From Carboxydocella thermautotrophica (GTDB taxonomy: Bacteria > Bacillota > GCA-003054495 > Carboxydocellales > Carboxydocellaceae), in assembly GCA_003054495.1 (NCBI GenBank), contig CP028514.1, positions 112,501 to 176,500 of the forward strand: a DNA stretch of 64,000 nt. The letters are read 5' to 3'. Both the position numbers and the translations under genes were made by a program. The notes beneath the pieces were generated by a model, which did no database searches, had not been told where the DNA came from, and was given only the letters and a program-made list of their open reading frames with translations. Below are positions 35,770-47,066 of the stretch, piece by piece. Within the stretch, counting starts at the first letter, position 1. The number at the start of each line of letters is the position of its first letter.

Positions 35770-37140
35770 ATGCTAGAGAAACTGTTCAAATTGCGGGAAC
35801 GCAACACCACTGTTGGTACGGAAATCATTGCCGGTTTGACTACTTTTATGACCATGGCCTACATACTGGCGGTTAACCCCGGTATCCTTTCTACCACCGG
35901 GATGGACTATGATGCGGTTTTCTTCGCTACCTGTGTGGCAGCAGGGATTGTAACTATCGCTATGGGTCTGTTTGTCAACTTCCCCATCGCTCTGGCTCCG
36001 GGCATGGGCCTGAATGCCTACTTTGCCGTAGTGGCGGCTAAAGGCGGAGAATTTACCTGGCAGGCAGCTCTGGGGGCAGTTTTCATTTCCGGTATTATCT
36101 TTCTAATCCTGACCGTCACCAATATCCGGCAGTTGCTGGTGGTTGCCGTACCCAATTCCCTGAAAAAAGCCATTACTGTCGGGATCGGTCTCTTTATTAC
36201 TATTATCGGTTTTAAGACTTCGCATTTGCTGGTCGCAGGTTTGCATGTTATTCCTCCTACCCTGGAGACTTTGAATAAAACTAATGGTATTGCCGGTTCC
36301 CTGCTCTTCTTTGAATGGGATCTAAAGCTGGGCAACCTGACCCATGCCGAACCCTTGCTGGCCCTGATTGGCCTGGCCATTACCGGGATTCTCATGGCCC
36401 GGCGAGTAAAAGGCTCCCTGCTCTGGGGGATTATCTTAACCACTTTAATTGGGATTCCGATGGGTGTTACTCCGATTGACAAATTCCAGTATGCCCTGCC
36501 CAAGTTGAGTAACCTGGCGGTAGGTAAACTGGATATCATGGGAGCCCTGGAACATGGTCTGATTGCTGTAGTGCTGACCTTTACCTTCGTGGAATTGTTT
36601 GATACCTTTGGTACCCTGGTGGGTACTGCTGGCCGGGCTGGCTTGCTGGATGAGACCGGCAACAATCCTTATATCGGCCGGGCCATGCTGGTGGATGCCC
36701 TGGGGGTCAGTTTCGGTGCTCTGATGGGTACCAGTACTGTTACTGCTTATATTGAAAGCGCAGCCGGGATTGGGGAAGGTGGACGCACCGGCTTGACTGC
36801 TGTTACCACCGGGGTACTGTTTCTGGCTGCCCTCTTCCTGGCTCCTTTCTTTAAGCTGATTCCCGATGCTGCTACAGCTCCGGCCCTGATTATTGTAGGC
36901 TTGCTAATGGCTTCTGCCATTAAAGAAATCGATTTTGATGATTTCACTGAAAGCATGCCTGCTTTCTTAACTATGACGGTAATGCCCTTTACCTATAATA
37001 TCGCCAATGGGATTTCGGCTGGTATCGTTTTCTACACTGTGCTGAAGGTGGTTACCGGCCGGACTAAGGAAGTGCACTGGCTAATGTGGATTCTCACCGC
37101 TCTGGTGTTAAGCCGTTACGTTTTCATCGGAGCGGAATAA
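35770..37140 (+). CDS. pbuG: NCS2-family guanine/hypoxanthine permease
   Basis: The 456-residue membrane protein has about 12-14 hydrophobic segments and the AzgA/PbuG signature: [21 protein letters not shown] near the start (21 residues, key TTFMTMAY), PGMGLNAYF near residue 85, and a [15 protein letters not shown]-like segment near residue 325. It imports purine bases. Being first in a riboswitch-controlled operon with de novo purine genes makes uptake and synthesis respond together to guanine and PRPP. The ATG at 35770 follows AGGAGG. Confidence 0.92.
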   Translation: MLEKLFKLRERNTTVGTEIIAGLTTFMTMAYILAVNPGILSTTGMDYDAVFFATCVAAGIVTIAMGLFVNFPIALAPGMGLNAYFAVVAAKGGEFTWQAALGAVFISGIIFLILTVTNIRQLLVVAVPNSLKKAITVGIGLFITIIGFKTSHLLVAGLHVIPPTLETLNKTNGIAGSLLFFEWDLKLGNLTHAEPLLALIGLAITGILMARRVKGSLLWGIILTTLIGIPMGVTPIDKFQYALPKLSNLAVGKLDIMGALEHGLIAVVLTFTFVELFDTFGTLVGTAGRAGLLDETGNNPYIGRAMLVDALGVSFGALMGTSTVTAYIESAAGIGEGGRTGLTAVTTGVLFLAALFLAPFFKLIPDAATAPALIIVGLLMASAIKEIDFDDFTESMPAFLTMTVMPFTYNIANGISAGIVFYTVLKVVTGRTKEVHWLMWILTALVLSRYVFIGAE

Positions 37141-37166
37141 GGAAAAAATTCAGGAGGGATGAGTTG

Positions 37167-37691
37167 ATGGCAAAACTGGTTGGAATCATCATGGGCAGTG
37201 ACTCTGACTTGCCGATCATGGCTGAAGCGGCCAAAGTGCTGGATCAATTTGGAGTAGAGTATGAAGTCAAGATCTCTTCCGCCCATCGGGCCCCGGAGGT
37301 GACCATTGAGTGGGCTAAAGGGGCAGTGGAACGGGGCCTGGAGGTGATTATTGCCGGTGCCGGAGTAGCTGCCCATCTGCCCGGAGTGGTGGCTGCAGTG
37401 ACACCATTGCCGGTAATTGGTGTACCAATAAAAGCTGGGGCCCTCAATGGTATTGACGCGCTGTACGCTATAGTGCAGATGCCCAGTGGCATTCCGGTCG
37501 CTACTGTAGCTATCAATGGAGCAAAGAATGCAGGATTGCTGGCTGTCCAAATCCTGGCATCAACCAGACCGGAATTGCAGGCCAAACTGGTGGAGTACCG
37601 CCGGAAGCTGGCTGAGGAAGTACAGGCAAAGGCGGACAAACTGCAGCAATTGGGCATTGACGGTTATCTGGCCCAAAAACAGCAGGGCTAA
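37167..37691 (+). CDS. purE: N5-carboxyaminoimidazole ribonucleotide mutase / AIR carboxylase
   Basis: The 174-residue product has the PurE signature [16 protein letters not shown] and [13 protein letters not shown]. In bacteria PurE usually follows PurK, but no purK lies in this operon. Either purK is elsewhere or PurE uses CO2 directly, which would suit a CO-oxidising, CO2-producing cell. Start ATG 37167 follows AGGAGGGATGA. Confidence 0.95.
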   Translation: MAKLVGIIMGSDSDLPIMAEAAKVLDQFGVEYEVKISSAHRAPEVTIEWAKGAVERGLEVIIAGAGVAAHLPGVVAAVTPLPVIGVPIKAGALNGIDALYAIVQMPSGIPVATVAINGAKNAGLLAVQILASTRPELQAKLVEYRRKLAEEVQAKADKLQQLGIDGYLAQKQQG

Positions 37692-37726
37692 AGAGGACCG
37701 CCCCGGAATTTTCAACTCGTCCCTGA

Positions 37727-37784
37727 CCCAGGCAGCCAGGTCCTCGCCATAAAACGAGGGTTTGGTCTGCCTGGGATTATTTTT
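37727..37784 (+). terminator. Terminator-like hairpin between purE and purB
   Basis: CCCAGGCAG (37727-37735) pairs with CTGCCTGGG (37767-37775), with further inner pairing of CCTCG and CGAGG, followed by ATTATTTTTAG. It could be a leaky internal terminator or an mRNA processing/stability element, lowering purB and downstream expression relative to pbuG-purE. Confidence 0.65.
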
Positions 37785-37807
37785 AGCAAAGGAGTGCTGA
37801 GAAGAGG

Positions 37808-39100
37808 ATGATTGAGCGTTACACCTTGCCGGAAATGGGGAGAATCTGGTCAGAAGAAAACAAGTATCGCAAATGGTTACAGGTGGAAATAGCTGCCTGT
37901 GAAGCTATGGCAGAGCTGGGCATGATTCCGGCTGACGCAGTAGCGGAAATCAAGGCCAAAGCTGATTTCAGTGTAGAACGCATCCTTGAGATTGAACAGG
38001 TAACCAATCATGACGTAATCGCTTTTTTGACCTGTGTGGCTGAGCGGGTGGGTGAAGCCAGCCGTTTTATCCACCTGGGTATGACTTCTTCCGATGTGCT
38101 GGATACGGCCTTGGCCCTGCAGATGAAAGAAGCCGGGGAAATCCTCCTGGGCCAGCTGCGGGAACTTTACCAGATATTGCTGGAAAAGGCGCAGGAGTAT
38201 CGCTATACCCCCATGATTGGGCGCACTCATGGCATTCATGCTGAACCCATTACCTTTGGCCTGAAAATGCTGTTGTGGGCGGCGGAAACAGAGCGCAATC
38301 TGACCAGGCTCCAGGCAGCATTAGAGGATATCTCTACTGGCATGATTTCAGGGGCAGTAGGCACCTATGCCAATATCGATCCACGGGTGGAGGAAATCGC
38401 CTGCCGTAAATTGGGCTTAAGACCGGCGAAAGTTTCTACCCAGATTATCCAGCGGGACCGCCATGCAGCCTTCATGACCACCCTGGCTGTGATTGCGGGC
38501 AGCCTGGATAAATTCGCCACTGAAATCAGGAACCTGCAACGGACTGATATTCTGGAAGTGGAAGAATTCTTCCAGAAAGGCCAGAAGGGCTCTTCGGCCA
38601 TGCCTCATAAGCGCAATCCCATTACCTGTGAGCGTATTGCCGGCCTGGCCCGGGTGGTGCGGGCCAATGCTCTGGCGGCCCTGGAAAACCAGGCGCTCTG
38701 GCATGAACGGGACATTACCCATTCCTCGGTGGAACGGGTGATTATTCCTGACAGCACCATTGCTCTCAATTATATGTTGCACAAATTCATCGGAGTGATG
38801 AAAAACTTGCTGGTCTACCCGGAAAACATGCTGGCTAATATCAATAAGACCCATGGCCTGGTCTTTTCCCAGCGGGTGCTGCTGGCCCTGGTGGATAAGG
38901 GCTTGACCCGGGAAGCGGCCTATGCTCTGGTGCAGCGTAATGCCCTTCAAGCCTGGGAGACCAAACAGCCTTTCCTGGACCTGGTCCTGGCTGACCGGGA
39001 AATTACCGCTCATTTGAATGAGGAGGAAATCCGGGGGCTGTTCAACTTCAATTACCACCTGGCCCAGGTGGATACCATCTTTGCTCGTTTCGGCTTATAA
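37808..39100 (+). CDS. purB: Adenylosuccinate lyase
   Basis: PurB acts twice, releasing fumarate from SAICAR and from adenylosuccinate. The 430-residue product carries the superfamily signature [10 protein letters not shown] near residue 262, TSSDVLDTA near residue 95 with its conserved Ser/Asp, and GRTHG(I)HAEP with the catalytic His near residue 142. It follows the purE-purB hairpin and precedes purC by 25 nt. Confidence 0.97.
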   Translation: MIERYTLPEMGRIWSEENKYRKWLQVEIAACEAMAELGMIPADAVAEIKAKADFSVERILEIEQVTNHDVIAFLTCVAERVGEASRFIHLGMTSSDVLDTALALQMKEAGEILLGQLRELYQILLEKAQEYRYTPMIGRTHGIHAEPITFGLKMLLWAAETERNLTRLQAALEDISTGMISGAVGTYANIDPRVEEIACRKLGLRPAKVSTQIIQRDRHAAFMTTLAVIAGSLDKFATEIRNLQRTDILEVEEFFQKGQKGSSAMPHKRNPITCERIAGLARVVRANALAALENQALWHERDITHSSVERVIIPDSTIALNYMLHKFIGVMKNLLVYPENMLANINKTHGLVFSQRVLLALVDKGLTREAAYALVQRNALQAWETKQPFLDLVLADREITAHLNEEEIRGLFNFNYHLAQVDTIFARFGL

Positions 39101-39125
39101 AATTAACAAGTTAGGAGGAAGGCAG

Positions 39126-39833
39126 ATGCAAAAAGGCGAATTCTTATACGAGGGCAAGGCCAAAAAAATCTATGCTACTGATCAGCCCGGTCTGGTCTGG
39201 ATTGAGTACAAGGATGATGCTACTGCTTTCAATGGCTTAAAGAAGGGGACCATTAGTGGTAAAGGGGAGCTGAATAACAAGATTTCTGCTTACTTTTTCC
39301 AGCTGCTGGCCCAGAAGGGGATTGAAAGTCACTTTGTCCAGCTGGTCAGTGATAATGAGCAGATCGTTAAAAAAGTTGAAATCGTACCTCTGGAAGTAGT
39401 AGTGCGCAATATCGCTGCCGGCTCCCTGGCCAAGCGGCTGGGCCTGGAGGAAGGAACTGCCATGCAGCAACCCGTTGTAGAGCTATATTACAAAAATGAT
39501 GAGCTGGGAGATCCCCTGATTAACTACTATCATGCTCTGGCTCTGGGGCTGGCAACCCGGGAAGAAATGCTCTACATGGAAGAAATGGGCCTGAAAATCA
39601 ACGCTATTTTACAGGAATATCTCCGCGACAAAGAAATCATCCTGGTGGACTTCAAACTGGAATTTGGCCGGGTAGATGGTAAAATCATTCTGGCTGATGA
39701 AATTTCCCCTGATACCTGCCGTTTCTGGGATGCAGAGACCAGGGAAAAACTGGACAAAGACCGCTTCCGTCGTGATCTGGGCGGAGTGGAGGAAGCCTAT
39801 CAGGAAGTGTATCGCCGGTTGACCGGCAACTAA
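39126..39833 (+). CDS. purC: SAICAR synthetase
   Basis: PurC joins aspartate to CAIR using ATP. The 235-residue protein begins [10 protein letters not shown] and has the signature LPLEVVVRN-like [15 protein letters not shown] and VDFKLEFGR. The ATG at 39126 follows AGGAGGAAG. It lies in the run purB-purC-purF with short gaps. Confidence 0.97.
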   Translation: MQKGEFLYEGKAKKIYATDQPGLVWIEYKDDATAFNGLKKGTISGKGELNNKISAYFFQLLAQKGIESHFVQLVSDNEQIVKKVEIVPLEVVVRNIAAGSLAKRLGLEEGTAMQQPVVELYYKNDELGDPLINYYHALALGLATREEMLYMEEMGLKINAILQEYLRDKEIILVDFKLEFGRVDGKIILADEISPDTCRFWDAETREKLDKDRFRRDLGGVEEAYQEVYRRLTGN

Positions 39834-39851
39834 TAATTAGGGGGAGAAACC

Positions 39852-41261
39852 ATGGCGGGGGAAATAAAAGACGAATGCGGTGTATTTGGGATTTATTTGC
39901 CTGGTGGCGAAGTAGCCCAGATCACCTATTATGGCCTCTATGCCCTCCAGCACCGGGGACAGGAGAGCGCCGGAATTGCTGTGGCTGACGGTAAGGAAAT
40001 CCGCCTCCATAAAGGCATGGGCCTGGTGCCAGCTGTATTTCAGGATAAAGATTTACAAAGCCTGAAAGGGTATATTGCCTGTGGTCATGTCCGTTATTCT
40101 ACCACAGGAGCCAGTTCGCCCATTAATGCCCAGCCCCTGGTTTTTCGCTATGCCAAGGGAATGCTGGCAGTAGCCCACAATGGCAACCTGGTCAATGCCT
40201 ATGAATTAAGGAAGAATCTTACCGCCCGTGGGTCCCTCTTTCAGTCCACCATTGACACGGAAGTGATTATCAACCTGCTGGCCCGGCATAGCCAGGGCGG
40301 GATAGAGGATGCTGTCCATAAAACCATGATTGACCTCAAAGGCTCCTATTCCCTGGTGATCATGACCCAGGATAAATTGCTGGGAGTGCGGGATCCCCAT
40401 GGCATCCGTCCCCTCTGTCTGGGGCGGCTAGGGGATGGCTATGTGATTGCTTCCGAAAGCTGTGCACTGGATACGGTGGGAGCTACTTTCCTGCGGGATG
40501 TTGAGCCGGGGGAAGTGGTGGTAATCGATGAAAATGGCCTGCATTCCCGCCAGGCTTTACCGCCTCAGAAGCAGACCTGCATTTTCGAATATATCTATTT
40601 TGCCCGGCCCGACAGCCGCATTGATGGCTTCGGGGTCAACTGGTGCCGGCGCCAGATGGGGCGGCAGCTGGCCCGGGAGGCTCCCCGGGATGTAGATGTG
40701 GTCATTTCTGTGCCTGATTCCGGCACGGCAGCAGCGCGAGGCTATGCCGAAGAGCTGGGCCTGCCCTTTGAAGAAGGGCTGATGAAAAACCGCTACATTG
40801 GCCGCACTTTTATCCAGCCATCTCAGGCCTTAAGGGAGCTGGCGGTGCGGTTAAAACTCAATCCCATTATTTCGGTAGTGAAAGATAAGCGCCTGGTGCT
40901 GGTGGATGACTCCATTGTACGGGGCACGACCAGTCGCCGCATTGTCAAAATGCTGCGGGAAGCGGGGGCGAAAGAAATTCACTTGCTGATCAGCAGTCCG
41001 CCCATTTTGCATCCCTGTTACTATGGTATTGATACTTCGGAACGGAGTGAACTGATCGCTGCCCAGAAAAGTGTGGAAGAGATAGCCCAGTATATCGGGG
41101 TGGATAGCCTGCATTATCTCAGCCTGGAAGGCCTGCTGGCTGTATTTCAGGCTGATGTCAATCAGGGCTTTTGTACCGCCTGTTTTAATGGTCAATATCC
41201 CGTCCCCATCCCGCCGGAAGCGGGGAAACACATTCTGGAAAAAGGGGGGTCTTGCTGTTGA
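39852..41261 (+). CDS. purF: Amidophosphoribosyltransferase
   Basis: PurF makes phosphoribosylamine from PRPP and glutamine, the committed purine step. The 469-residue product has a short propeptide before Cys9 (DECGVFGI), which becomes the N-terminal nucleophile. It has a class II glutaminase domain and a PRPP site [13 protein letters not shown] near residue 350. PRPP is also the ligand of the operon's riboswitch, so substrate supply and gene expression are linked. Its stop overlaps the purM start. Confidence 0.97.
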   Translation: MAGEIKDECGVFGIYLPGGEVAQITYYGLYALQHRGQESAGIAVADGKEIRLHKGMGLVPAVFQDKDLQSLKGYIACGHVRYSTTGASSPINAQPLVFRYAKGMLAVAHNGNLVNAYELRKNLTARGSLFQSTIDTEVIINLLARHSQGGIEDAVHKTMIDLKGSYSLVIMTQDKLLGVRDPHGIRPLCLGRLGDGYVIASESCALDTVGATFLRDVEPGEVVVIDENGLHSRQALPPQKQTCIFEYIYFARPDSRIDGFGVNWCRRQMGRQLAREAPRDVDVVISVPDSGTAAARGYAEELGLPFEEGLMKNRYIGRTFIQPSQALRELAVRLKLNPIISVVKDKRLVLVDDSIVRGTTSRRIVKMLREAGAKEIHLLISSPPILHPCYYGIDTSERSELIAAQKSVEEIAQYIGVDSLHYLSLEGLLAVFQADVNQGFCTACFNGQYPVPIPPEAGKHILEKGGSCC

Positions 41262-42286
41262 AAGGCTTGACCTATAAAGAAGCCGGTGTGGATATTGATG
41301 CCGGCAATCGCGCCGTAGAACTGATTAAGGAAAAAGTCAGGAAAACCATGCGACCGGAAGTCTTGACAGATATCGGCGGCTTTGGTGGGCTGTTTGCCCT
41401 GGATATCAGCAAATACCGGCAGCCGGTGCTGGTCAGCGGCACTGATGGGGTAGGGACCAAGCTGCGGGTGGCCATGCTGATGGATAAACATGACACCATT
41501 GGCATCGACTGTGTGGCCATGTGTGTCAATGATATCCTGGTTCAGGGGGCAGAACCCCTCTTTTTCCTTGACTACCTGGCAGTGGGTAAACTGGATCCGG
41601 AACAGGTAGCCGCTATTGTTGGCGGCATTGCCGAAGGCTGCCGGGAGGCAGGCTGTGCGCTCATCGGGGGCGAAACGGCGGAAATGCCCGGTTTTTACCC
41701 GCCGGGAGAATATGATGTGGCCGGTTTTGCTGTGGGAGTGGTGGATAAGGAGAAAATTCTCGACGGCTCCCGGGTGCGGGAAGGCATGACGGTGCTGGGC
41801 CTGGCTTCTCACGGTCTCCATTCCAATGGCTATTCCCTGGCCCGTAAAGTCTTGCTGGAGCGGGCCGGACTGAACCTTGACCTCTACCTGCCGGAACTGG
41901 GTTGTACTGTAGGGGAGGAGTTGCTGAAACCTACCCGTATTTATGTACGTTCCCTCCTGCCCCTGGTTCAGGAAGGGCGCATCGCTGCCCTGGCCCATAT
42001 TACCGGCGGGGGACTGCTGGAAAATATCCCGCGGGTATTGCCGCCGGGTCTGGGGGTGGAGTTAACCGCCGGCAGCTGGCCGATTCCACCGATTTTTGAT
42101 TTGATTGAGAAGCTGGGGCATATAGCCAAAGAGGAAATGGCCCGTACCTTTAATCTGGGGATTGGCATGGTGGCTATCGTCGCGGCTGAGGAAGCGCCGG
42201 CCATCGCTGACCGTTTGAAGGCTGCCGGGGAAAAGGTCTATACCATCGGCCGGGTGGTAGCCGGGGCCGGAGTGCAGGTGGTGTGA
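41258..42286 (+). CDS. purM: Phosphoribosylformylglycinamidine cyclo-ligase
   Basis: PurM closes the imidazole ring to give AIR. The 342-residue product has [10 protein letters not shown] near residue 54 and [11 protein letters not shown] near residue 140. A TTG at 41258 is preferred because GGGGGG lies about 8 nt upstream; it overlaps the purF stop (TTGA). A TTG six bases earlier is possible. Confidence 0.96.
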   Translation: MKGLTYKEAGVDIDAGNRAVELIKEKVRKTMRPEVLTDIGGFGGLFALDISKYRQPVLVSGTDGVGTKLRVAMLMDKHDTIGIDCVAMCVNDILVQGAEPLFFLDYLAVGKLDPEQVAAIVGGIAEGCREAGCALIGGETAEMPGFYPPGEYDVAGFAVGVVDKEKILDGSRVREGMTVLGLASHGLHSNGYSLARKVLLERAGLNLDLYLPELGCTVGEELLKPTRIYVRSLLPLVQEGRIAALAHITGGGLLENIPRVLPPGLGVELTAGSWPIPPIFDLIEKLGHIAKEEMARTFNLGIGMVAIVAAEEAPAIADRLKAAGEKVYTIGRVVAGAGVQVV

Positions 42287-42287
42287 G

Positions 42288-42914
42288 ATGCTAAAACTGG
42301 GAGTGCTGGTTTCCGGGCGGGGCTCGAATTTGCAGGCATTGCTGGATGCCCGGGCCCGGGGAGAACTGAAAGCAGAAGTGGCGGTAGTGATCAGCGACAA
42401 GGCGGGGGCCCTGGCTTTAGAACGAGCCAGGGCCGCCGGAGTGCCTGCCTATCATGTTGATCCCAGGGCTTATCCGGATAAAGCAGCCTATGAACAGGAA
42501 ATCTGCCGGCTGCTAAAGGAAAATGGAGTGGAACTGGTAGTGCTGGCTGGTTATTTGCGCCTGGTGGGACCGGTGCTGCTGGCAGCCTACCCGGAGCGGA
42601 TTATCAATATCCATCCTTCGTTGTTGCCCGCTTTTCCCGGGCTGGAGGCCCAGCGCCAGGCCTGGGAATACGGGGTAAAAATCAGTGGATGCACGGTGCA
42701 TTTCGTTGATGAGGGGCTGGATAGCGGGCCCATCATCCTGCAGGCAGCCGTGCCGGTGGAGGAAGGGGATACGGCAGCTGAGCTGGCGGCCCGGATTCTG
42801 GCTGAGGAACATAAACTTCTGCCCCGGACAGTCAATTTGATTGCCGAAGGCAGAGTAAAGATAGTAGGGCGGCGGGTACAGATTGAGCCGCAGGACAGAA
42901 AGGAGGCTTTCTGA
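42288..42914 (+). CDS. purN: Phosphoribosylglycinamide formyltransferase
   Basis: PurN transfers a formyl group from 10-formyl-THF to GAR. The 208-residue product begins [15 protein letters not shown] and contains [12 protein letters not shown] with the catalytic Asn/His pair, and the late conserved Asp in [11 protein letters not shown]. It overlaps purH by one base. Confidence 0.96.
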   Translation: MLKLGVLVSGRGSNLQALLDARARGELKAEVAVVISDKAGALALERARAAGVPAYHVDPRAYPDKAAYEQEICRLLKENGVELVVLAGYLRLVGPVLLAAYPERIINIHPSLLPAFPGLEAQRQAWEYGVKISGCTVHFVDEGLDSGPIILQAAVPVEEGDTAAELAARILAEEHKLLPRTVNLIAEGRVKIVGRRVQIEPQDRKEAF

Positions 42915-44452
42915 TGAAACGAGCGCTGATCAGCGTTTCTGATAAAACCGGGGTGACGGAACTGGCCCGGGGTCTGGTAGAACTGGGCTGGGAACTGGTT
43001 TCCACCGGAGGTACTTATAAGACCATCAAGGAAGCGGGAATTCCCGTAACCTATGTCAGTGAAATTACCGGTTTTCCTGAGATTCTGGATGGACGGGTAA
43101 AAACCCTGCACCCCAAAATCCATGGGGGCATCCTGGCCCGGCGCACGCCGGAACACCTGGCCCAGCTGGCCGAACAGGGGATCGGGACTATTGATCTGGT
43201 GGCTGTTAACCTCTATCCCTTCCGGCAAACCATCAGCAAGCCGGGAGTGACTCTGGAGGAAGCCATCGAGAATATCGATATCGGGGGCCCGGCCATGGTA
43301 CGGGCTGCCGCCAAAAACCACGAGAGCGTGGTGATTGTAGTCAATCCCCAGCGCTATTCCCAGGTCCTTAACTATTTGCGGGAAGAAGGGGAAGTGCCTT
43401 TGGTTATGCGCCGCCAGCTAGCAGCGGAAGCATATTGCCATACGGCCCAGTATGATGCCATGATCAGCCAGTATCTGTTTGGCCAGACCGGGGAACGGCC
43501 GGGATTGCTGACAGAAGACTTGATTCTGGCCGGCAACAAGGTGCAGACGCTACGTTATGGCGAAAATCCCCAGCAGCAGGCAGCCTTTTATCGCCTGCCC
43601 GGCTATGCTGCCTCCGGAGTAGCCGGGGCGGAACAGCTGCAGGGCAAGGAACTGTCCTTCAATAACCTGCTGGACACCCAGGCGGCCTGGAATCTGGTCC
43701 AGGAATTTACCCAGCCGGCGGCGGTGATTGTTAAACACAACAATCCTTGCGGAGCAGCTATTGCCGAAGATATTGCCACTGCCTACCGCAAGGCCCTGCA
43801 GGCTGACCCGGTTTCCGCTTTTGGCGGGATAGTTGCCCTTAACCGGGAAGTGGATGGAGAAACGGCCAGAGAGCTGACGGAAATCTTTCTGGAAGTGATT
43901 GCTGCCCCTGCCTTTAGTGAAGAGGCCAAAACCATCCTGGCAGCCAAATCCAACCTGCGCTTACTGGTTATGCCTGCCGGGAATGCCACCGTATTTCCCT
44001 ATGACCTGCGGGTAGTAGGCAGCGGTCTCCTGGTCCAGGAAGCTGATACAAGAGAAATAACTGCTGCTGATCTGCGGGTAGTGAGCCAGAAACAGCCCAC
44101 ACCGGAGCAAATCGAGGAAATGCTGTTTGCCTGGCGAGTGGTCAAGCATGTCAAATCCAATGCTATCGTGGTTACCAAAGGGGGCGTTACCCTGGGAGTC
44201 GGAGCTGGTCAGATGAACCGGGTGGGTTCGGCCCGCATTGCCCTGGAACAAGCCGGCGAAAAGGCAGCCGGGGCGGTCCTGGCTTCAGATGCTTTCTTCC
44301 CCTTCCCCGACACGGTGGAACTGGCAGCCCGGGCCGGAATCAGTGCTATCATTCAGACCGGTGGGGCCCTCAGGGATGAGGAAGTAATCGCAGCGGCTGA
44401 CCGGTTGGGCCTGGTAATGGTACTGACGGGAGTGCGGCATTTCAAACACTGA
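42914..44452 (+). CDS. purH: Bifunctional AICAR transformylase / IMP cyclohydrolase
   Basis: PurH performs the last two steps to IMP. The 512-residue protein has the N-terminal cyclohydrolase ([28 protein letters not shown]) and the C-terminal transformylase with [10 protein letters not shown] and [12 protein letters not shown]. Its length is typical. Confidence 0.97.
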   Translation: MKRALISVSDKTGVTELARGLVELGWELVSTGGTYKTIKEAGIPVTYVSEITGFPEILDGRVKTLHPKIHGGILARRTPEHLAQLAEQGIGTIDLVAVNLYPFRQTISKPGVTLEEAIENIDIGGPAMVRAAAKNHESVVIVVNPQRYSQVLNYLREEGEVPLVMRRQLAAEAYCHTAQYDAMISQYLFGQTGERPGLLTEDLILAGNKVQTLRYGENPQQQAAFYRLPGYAASGVAGAEQLQGKELSFNNLLDTQAAWNLVQEFTQPAAVIVKHNNPCGAAIAEDIATAYRKALQADPVSAFGGIVALNREVDGETARELTEIFLEVIAAPAFSEEAKTILAAKSNLRLLVMPAGNATVFPYDLRVVGSGLLVQEADTREITAADLRVVSQKQPTPEQIEEMLFAWRVVKHVKSNAIVVTKGGVTLGVGAGQMNRVGSARIALEQAGEKAAGAVLASDAFFPFPDTVELAARAGISAIIQTGGALRDEEVIAAADRLGLVMVLTGVRHFKH

Positions 44453-44466
44453 GGAGGTAAGGGATC

Positions 44467-45732
44467 TTGAAAGTGCTGGTTATAGGCGGAGGCGGCCGGG
44501 AACATGCCCTGGTCTGGAAAATCGCTCAGAGTCCCAGAGTGGAAAAAATCTATTGTGCGCCGGGCAATGCGGGCATTAAAGCCCTGGCTGAATGTGTAGA
44601 GATTGCCGCTGATGATGTGGAAAAACTGCTGGCCTTTGCCAGAGAAGAAGGTATAAACTTAACTGTGGTGGGGCCGGAAGCGCCTTTGATGGCCGGGATT
44701 GTGGATGCTTTCCGGGCGGAAGGGCTGAGGATTTTCGGCCCTACCCGGGCTGCCGCTGAACTGGAAGGCAGCAAGGCCCTGGCCAAGGATTTGATGGCCA
44801 AATACAACATCCCGACGGCAGCTTATCGGGTTTTTACCGAGGCGGAACCAGCCAAAGCCTTTATCCGCCAGCTGGGGGCTCCCTGCGTAGTTAAGGCCGA
44901 TGGTCTGGCGGCAGGCAAGGGGGTAATCGTGGCCCGGACTCTGGCGGAAGCGGAAGCTGCCGTGGACCTGATTATGGGAGAAAGGGCCTTTGGTTCTGCC
45001 GGGGACCGGGTGGTGGTGGAAGAATACCTGGAAGGACAGGAAGTGAGCATCCTGGCCTTTACCGATGGTCGCACCGTTATTCCCATGGTTTCCGCCCAGG
45101 ACCACAAGCGTATTTTTGACGGCGACCAGGGGCCCAACACCGGCGGCATGGGGGCCTACTCCCCGGCCCCCATCTACACGCCCGAGGTAGCGGCGGTAGT
45201 GGAACGGGAAATACTCCTGCCCACCATCCAGGGGATGGCGGCAGATGGCCGTCCCTATCAAGGGGTATTGTATGCCGGGCTGATGTTGACCAAAGATGGT
45301 CCGAAAGTGCTGGAATACAATGCCCGTTTCGGTGATCCGGAAACCCAGGCTGTCCTGCCCCGGCTGGAGACTGACCTGGTGGAAATCATGGAGGCGGTGA
45401 TCGATGGCCGTCTGGATGAAATCCAGATTCAGTGGAAGCCGGAAGCGGCGGTATGTGTGGTAATGGCGGCAGAAGGCTATCCCGGTCCCATTACTAAAGG
45501 GGATGAAATCCAGGGCCTGGCTGAAGCGGCAGCGACAGGGGCGCTGGTTTTCCATGCCGGGACAATGGCCGAAGGTGAACGCATCCTCACGGCCGGGGGC
45601 CGGGTGCTGGGGGTGACGGCCCTGGGGGCAAACATCGAAGAGGCGATTCAGAAGGCCTACCAGGGCGTGGAGTGCATCAGTTTCCGGGGTATGCAATACA
45701 GAAGGGATATTGGGGCAAAAGCGTTAAGATAA
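44467..45732 (+). CDS. purD: Phosphoribosylamine-glycine ligase
   Basis: PurD makes GAR from phosphoribosylamine and glycine. The 421-residue ATP-grasp protein starts KVLVIGGGGREHAL and carries the signature FGDPETQ near residue 285 and KADGLAAGKGV near residue 145. The start is TTG at 44467 after GAGGTAAGGG. It is the last gene of the operon and is followed by a strong terminator. Confidence 0.97.
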   Translation: MKVLVIGGGGREHALVWKIAQSPRVEKIYCAPGNAGIKALAECVEIAADDVEKLLAFAREEGINLTVVGPEAPLMAGIVDAFRAEGLRIFGPTRAAAELEGSKALAKDLMAKYNIPTAAYRVFTEAEPAKAFIRQLGAPCVVKADGLAAGKGVIVARTLAEAEAAVDLIMGERAFGSAGDRVVVEEYLEGQEVSILAFTDGRTVIPMVSAQDHKRIFDGDQGPNTGGMGAYSPAPIYTPEVAAVVEREILLPTIQGMAADGRPYQGVLYAGLMLTKDGPKVLEYNARFGDPETQAVLPRLETDLVEIMEAVIDGRLDEIQIQWKPEAAVCVVMAAEGYPGPITKGDEIQGLAEAAATGALVFHAGTMAEGERILTAGGRVLGVTALGANIEEAIQKAYQGVECISFRGMQYRRDIGAKALR

Positions 45733-45736
45733 CAGG

Positions 45737-45774
45737 AAAAATCCCATCTCTTGAGAAAGGAGATGGGATTTTTT
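45737..45774 (+). terminator. Intrinsic terminator of the pur operon
   Basis: AAAATCCCATCTC pairs with GAGATGGGATTTT across an 8-base loop and runs into six T. Confidence 0.94.
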
Positions 45775-45836
45775 GCATATCTATAGCATCTGATGGAAAA
45801 AAATGATAAGATAAAAACAGATGGAGGGAATAAACT

Positions 45837-46433
45837 ATGCCTGACAACTATTTTTCCGAAAGCGCTGTGCAATACCGAATTAAATCCTATCAAGACTACC
45901 TTAAATTACCGGAAGGAGAAAGATGGGAAATCATCGACGGCCAAGCCTATGCTATGGTAGCTGCCCCATCCTGGCAGCATCAACAAATAGTTCTCGAGCT
46001 GGCGAGCACCATCCACTCTTACCTGAAGCAGAAAGGAAACTGCCAGGTCTATGTGGCCCCCTTCGATGTCAGACTGATCGATGCAGGAGAAACCGAGCAA
46101 AACTGCTGCAATGTAGTACAGCCGGACATCAGCGTCATCTGTGACCGTACCAAACTGGATGATAAAGGCTGTCTGGGGGCCCCGGACTGGATTATTGAGG
46201 TGGTTTCCCCCTCCCATACCTCCCATGATTATGTGCGCAAGCTGAATCTTTATGAACGATTCGGGGTACGGGAGTACTGGATCGTCAACCCTGATTCCCG
46301 CCATATCCTGGTGTATCGCCTGGGAGAGCAAGGAGGTTATGGTGCCCCAATCATGATCCGGGAAGGGGAAATCGCCCAACCTGGCTTGTTCCCGGAATTG
46401 AACATTGACAGCCGGGAACTGTTTGCGGAATAG
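45837..46433 (+). CDS. Uma2-family (DUF820) PD-(D/E)XK nuclease-fold protein, copy 1
   Basis: The 198-residue product belongs to the Uma2/DUF820 family, which has a restriction-endonuclease-like fold. Candidate active-site residues are Asp in QPDISVI, Glu in WIIEVVSPS, and Lys in RKLNLYERFGVREYWIVNP. Biological roles in this family are unknown. It is the first of three tandem copies. Compared with the others, the block around residues 52-72 (IVLELASTIHSYLKQKG) is diverged while flanks are nearly identical. GGAGGGAATAAACT precedes the ATG. Confidence 0.88.
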   Translation: MPDNYFSESAVQYRIKSYQDYLKLPEGERWEIIDGQAYAMVAAPSWQHQQIVLELASTIHSYLKQKGNCQVYVAPFDVRLIDAGETEQNCCNVVQPDISVICDRTKLDDKGCLGAPDWIIEVVSPSHTSHDYVRKLNLYERFGVREYWIVNPDSRHILVYRLGEQGGYGAPIMIREGEIAQPGLFPELNIDSRELFAE

Positions 46434-46451
46434 GGAAATGGGGGTATGATC

Positions 46452-47048
46452 ATGTCGGATAACCATTTTTCCGAAAGCGCTGTGCAATACCGTATTAAAA
46501 CCTATCAAGACTACCTAAAATTGCCGGAAGGAGAAAGATGGGAACTCATTGACGGACAAGCATATGCGATGGTAGCGGCTCCTTCCCGGCGCCATCAGGA
46601 GATAGTGACTAATCTAATCGCTATAATCAAACCTTTTTTGATGAAAAAGGGGATATGTAAAGCTTATGTAGCCCCTTTTGATGTCAGGCTGCCGGAGGAA
46701 GGAGAAACCGAGGAAAACTGCCGCAATGTAGTACAGCCGGACATCAGCGTCATCTGTGACCGTACCAAACTGGATGATAAAGGCTGTCTGGGGGCTCCGG
46801 ACTGGATTATTGAGGTGGTTTCCCCCTCCCATGCCTCCCATGATTATGTGCGCAAGCTGAATCTTTATGAGCGATTCGGGGTACGGGAGTACTGGATCGT
46901 CAACCCTGATTCCCGCCATATCCTGGTGTATCGCCTGGGAGAGCAAGGAGGTTATGGTGCCCCAATCATGATCCGGGAAGGGGAAATCGCCCAACCTGGC
47001 TTGTTCCCGGAATTGAACATTGACAGCCCGGAACTGTTTGCGGAATAG
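46452..47048 (+). CDS. Uma2-family nuclease-fold protein, copy 2
   Basis: This second copy is exactly 615 bp downstream of the first, with the same catalytic residues. Its variable block reads IVTNLIAIIKPFLMKKG. The ATG at 46452 is preferred to the one at 46446 because GGGGG lies 7-8 nt upstream and it aligns with the start of copy 1. Only about 18 nt separate the copies, so all three are probably one transcript. Confidence 0.87.
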   Translation: MSDNHFSESAVQYRIKTYQDYLKLPEGERWELIDGQAYAMVAAPSRRHQEIVTNLIAIIKPFLMKKGICKAYVAPFDVRLPEEGETEENCRNVVQPDISVICDRTKLDDKGCLGAPDWIIEVVSPSHASHDYVRKLNLYERFGVREYWIVNPDSRHILVYRLGEQGGYGAPIMIREGEIAQPGLFPELNIDSPELFAE

Positions 47049-47066
47049 GGAAATGGGGGTATGATC

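Noticed and set aside
44659-45696. 345-codon antisense frame across purD
   Set aside because: It is a shadow of purD with low-complexity His/Gly/Arg content.
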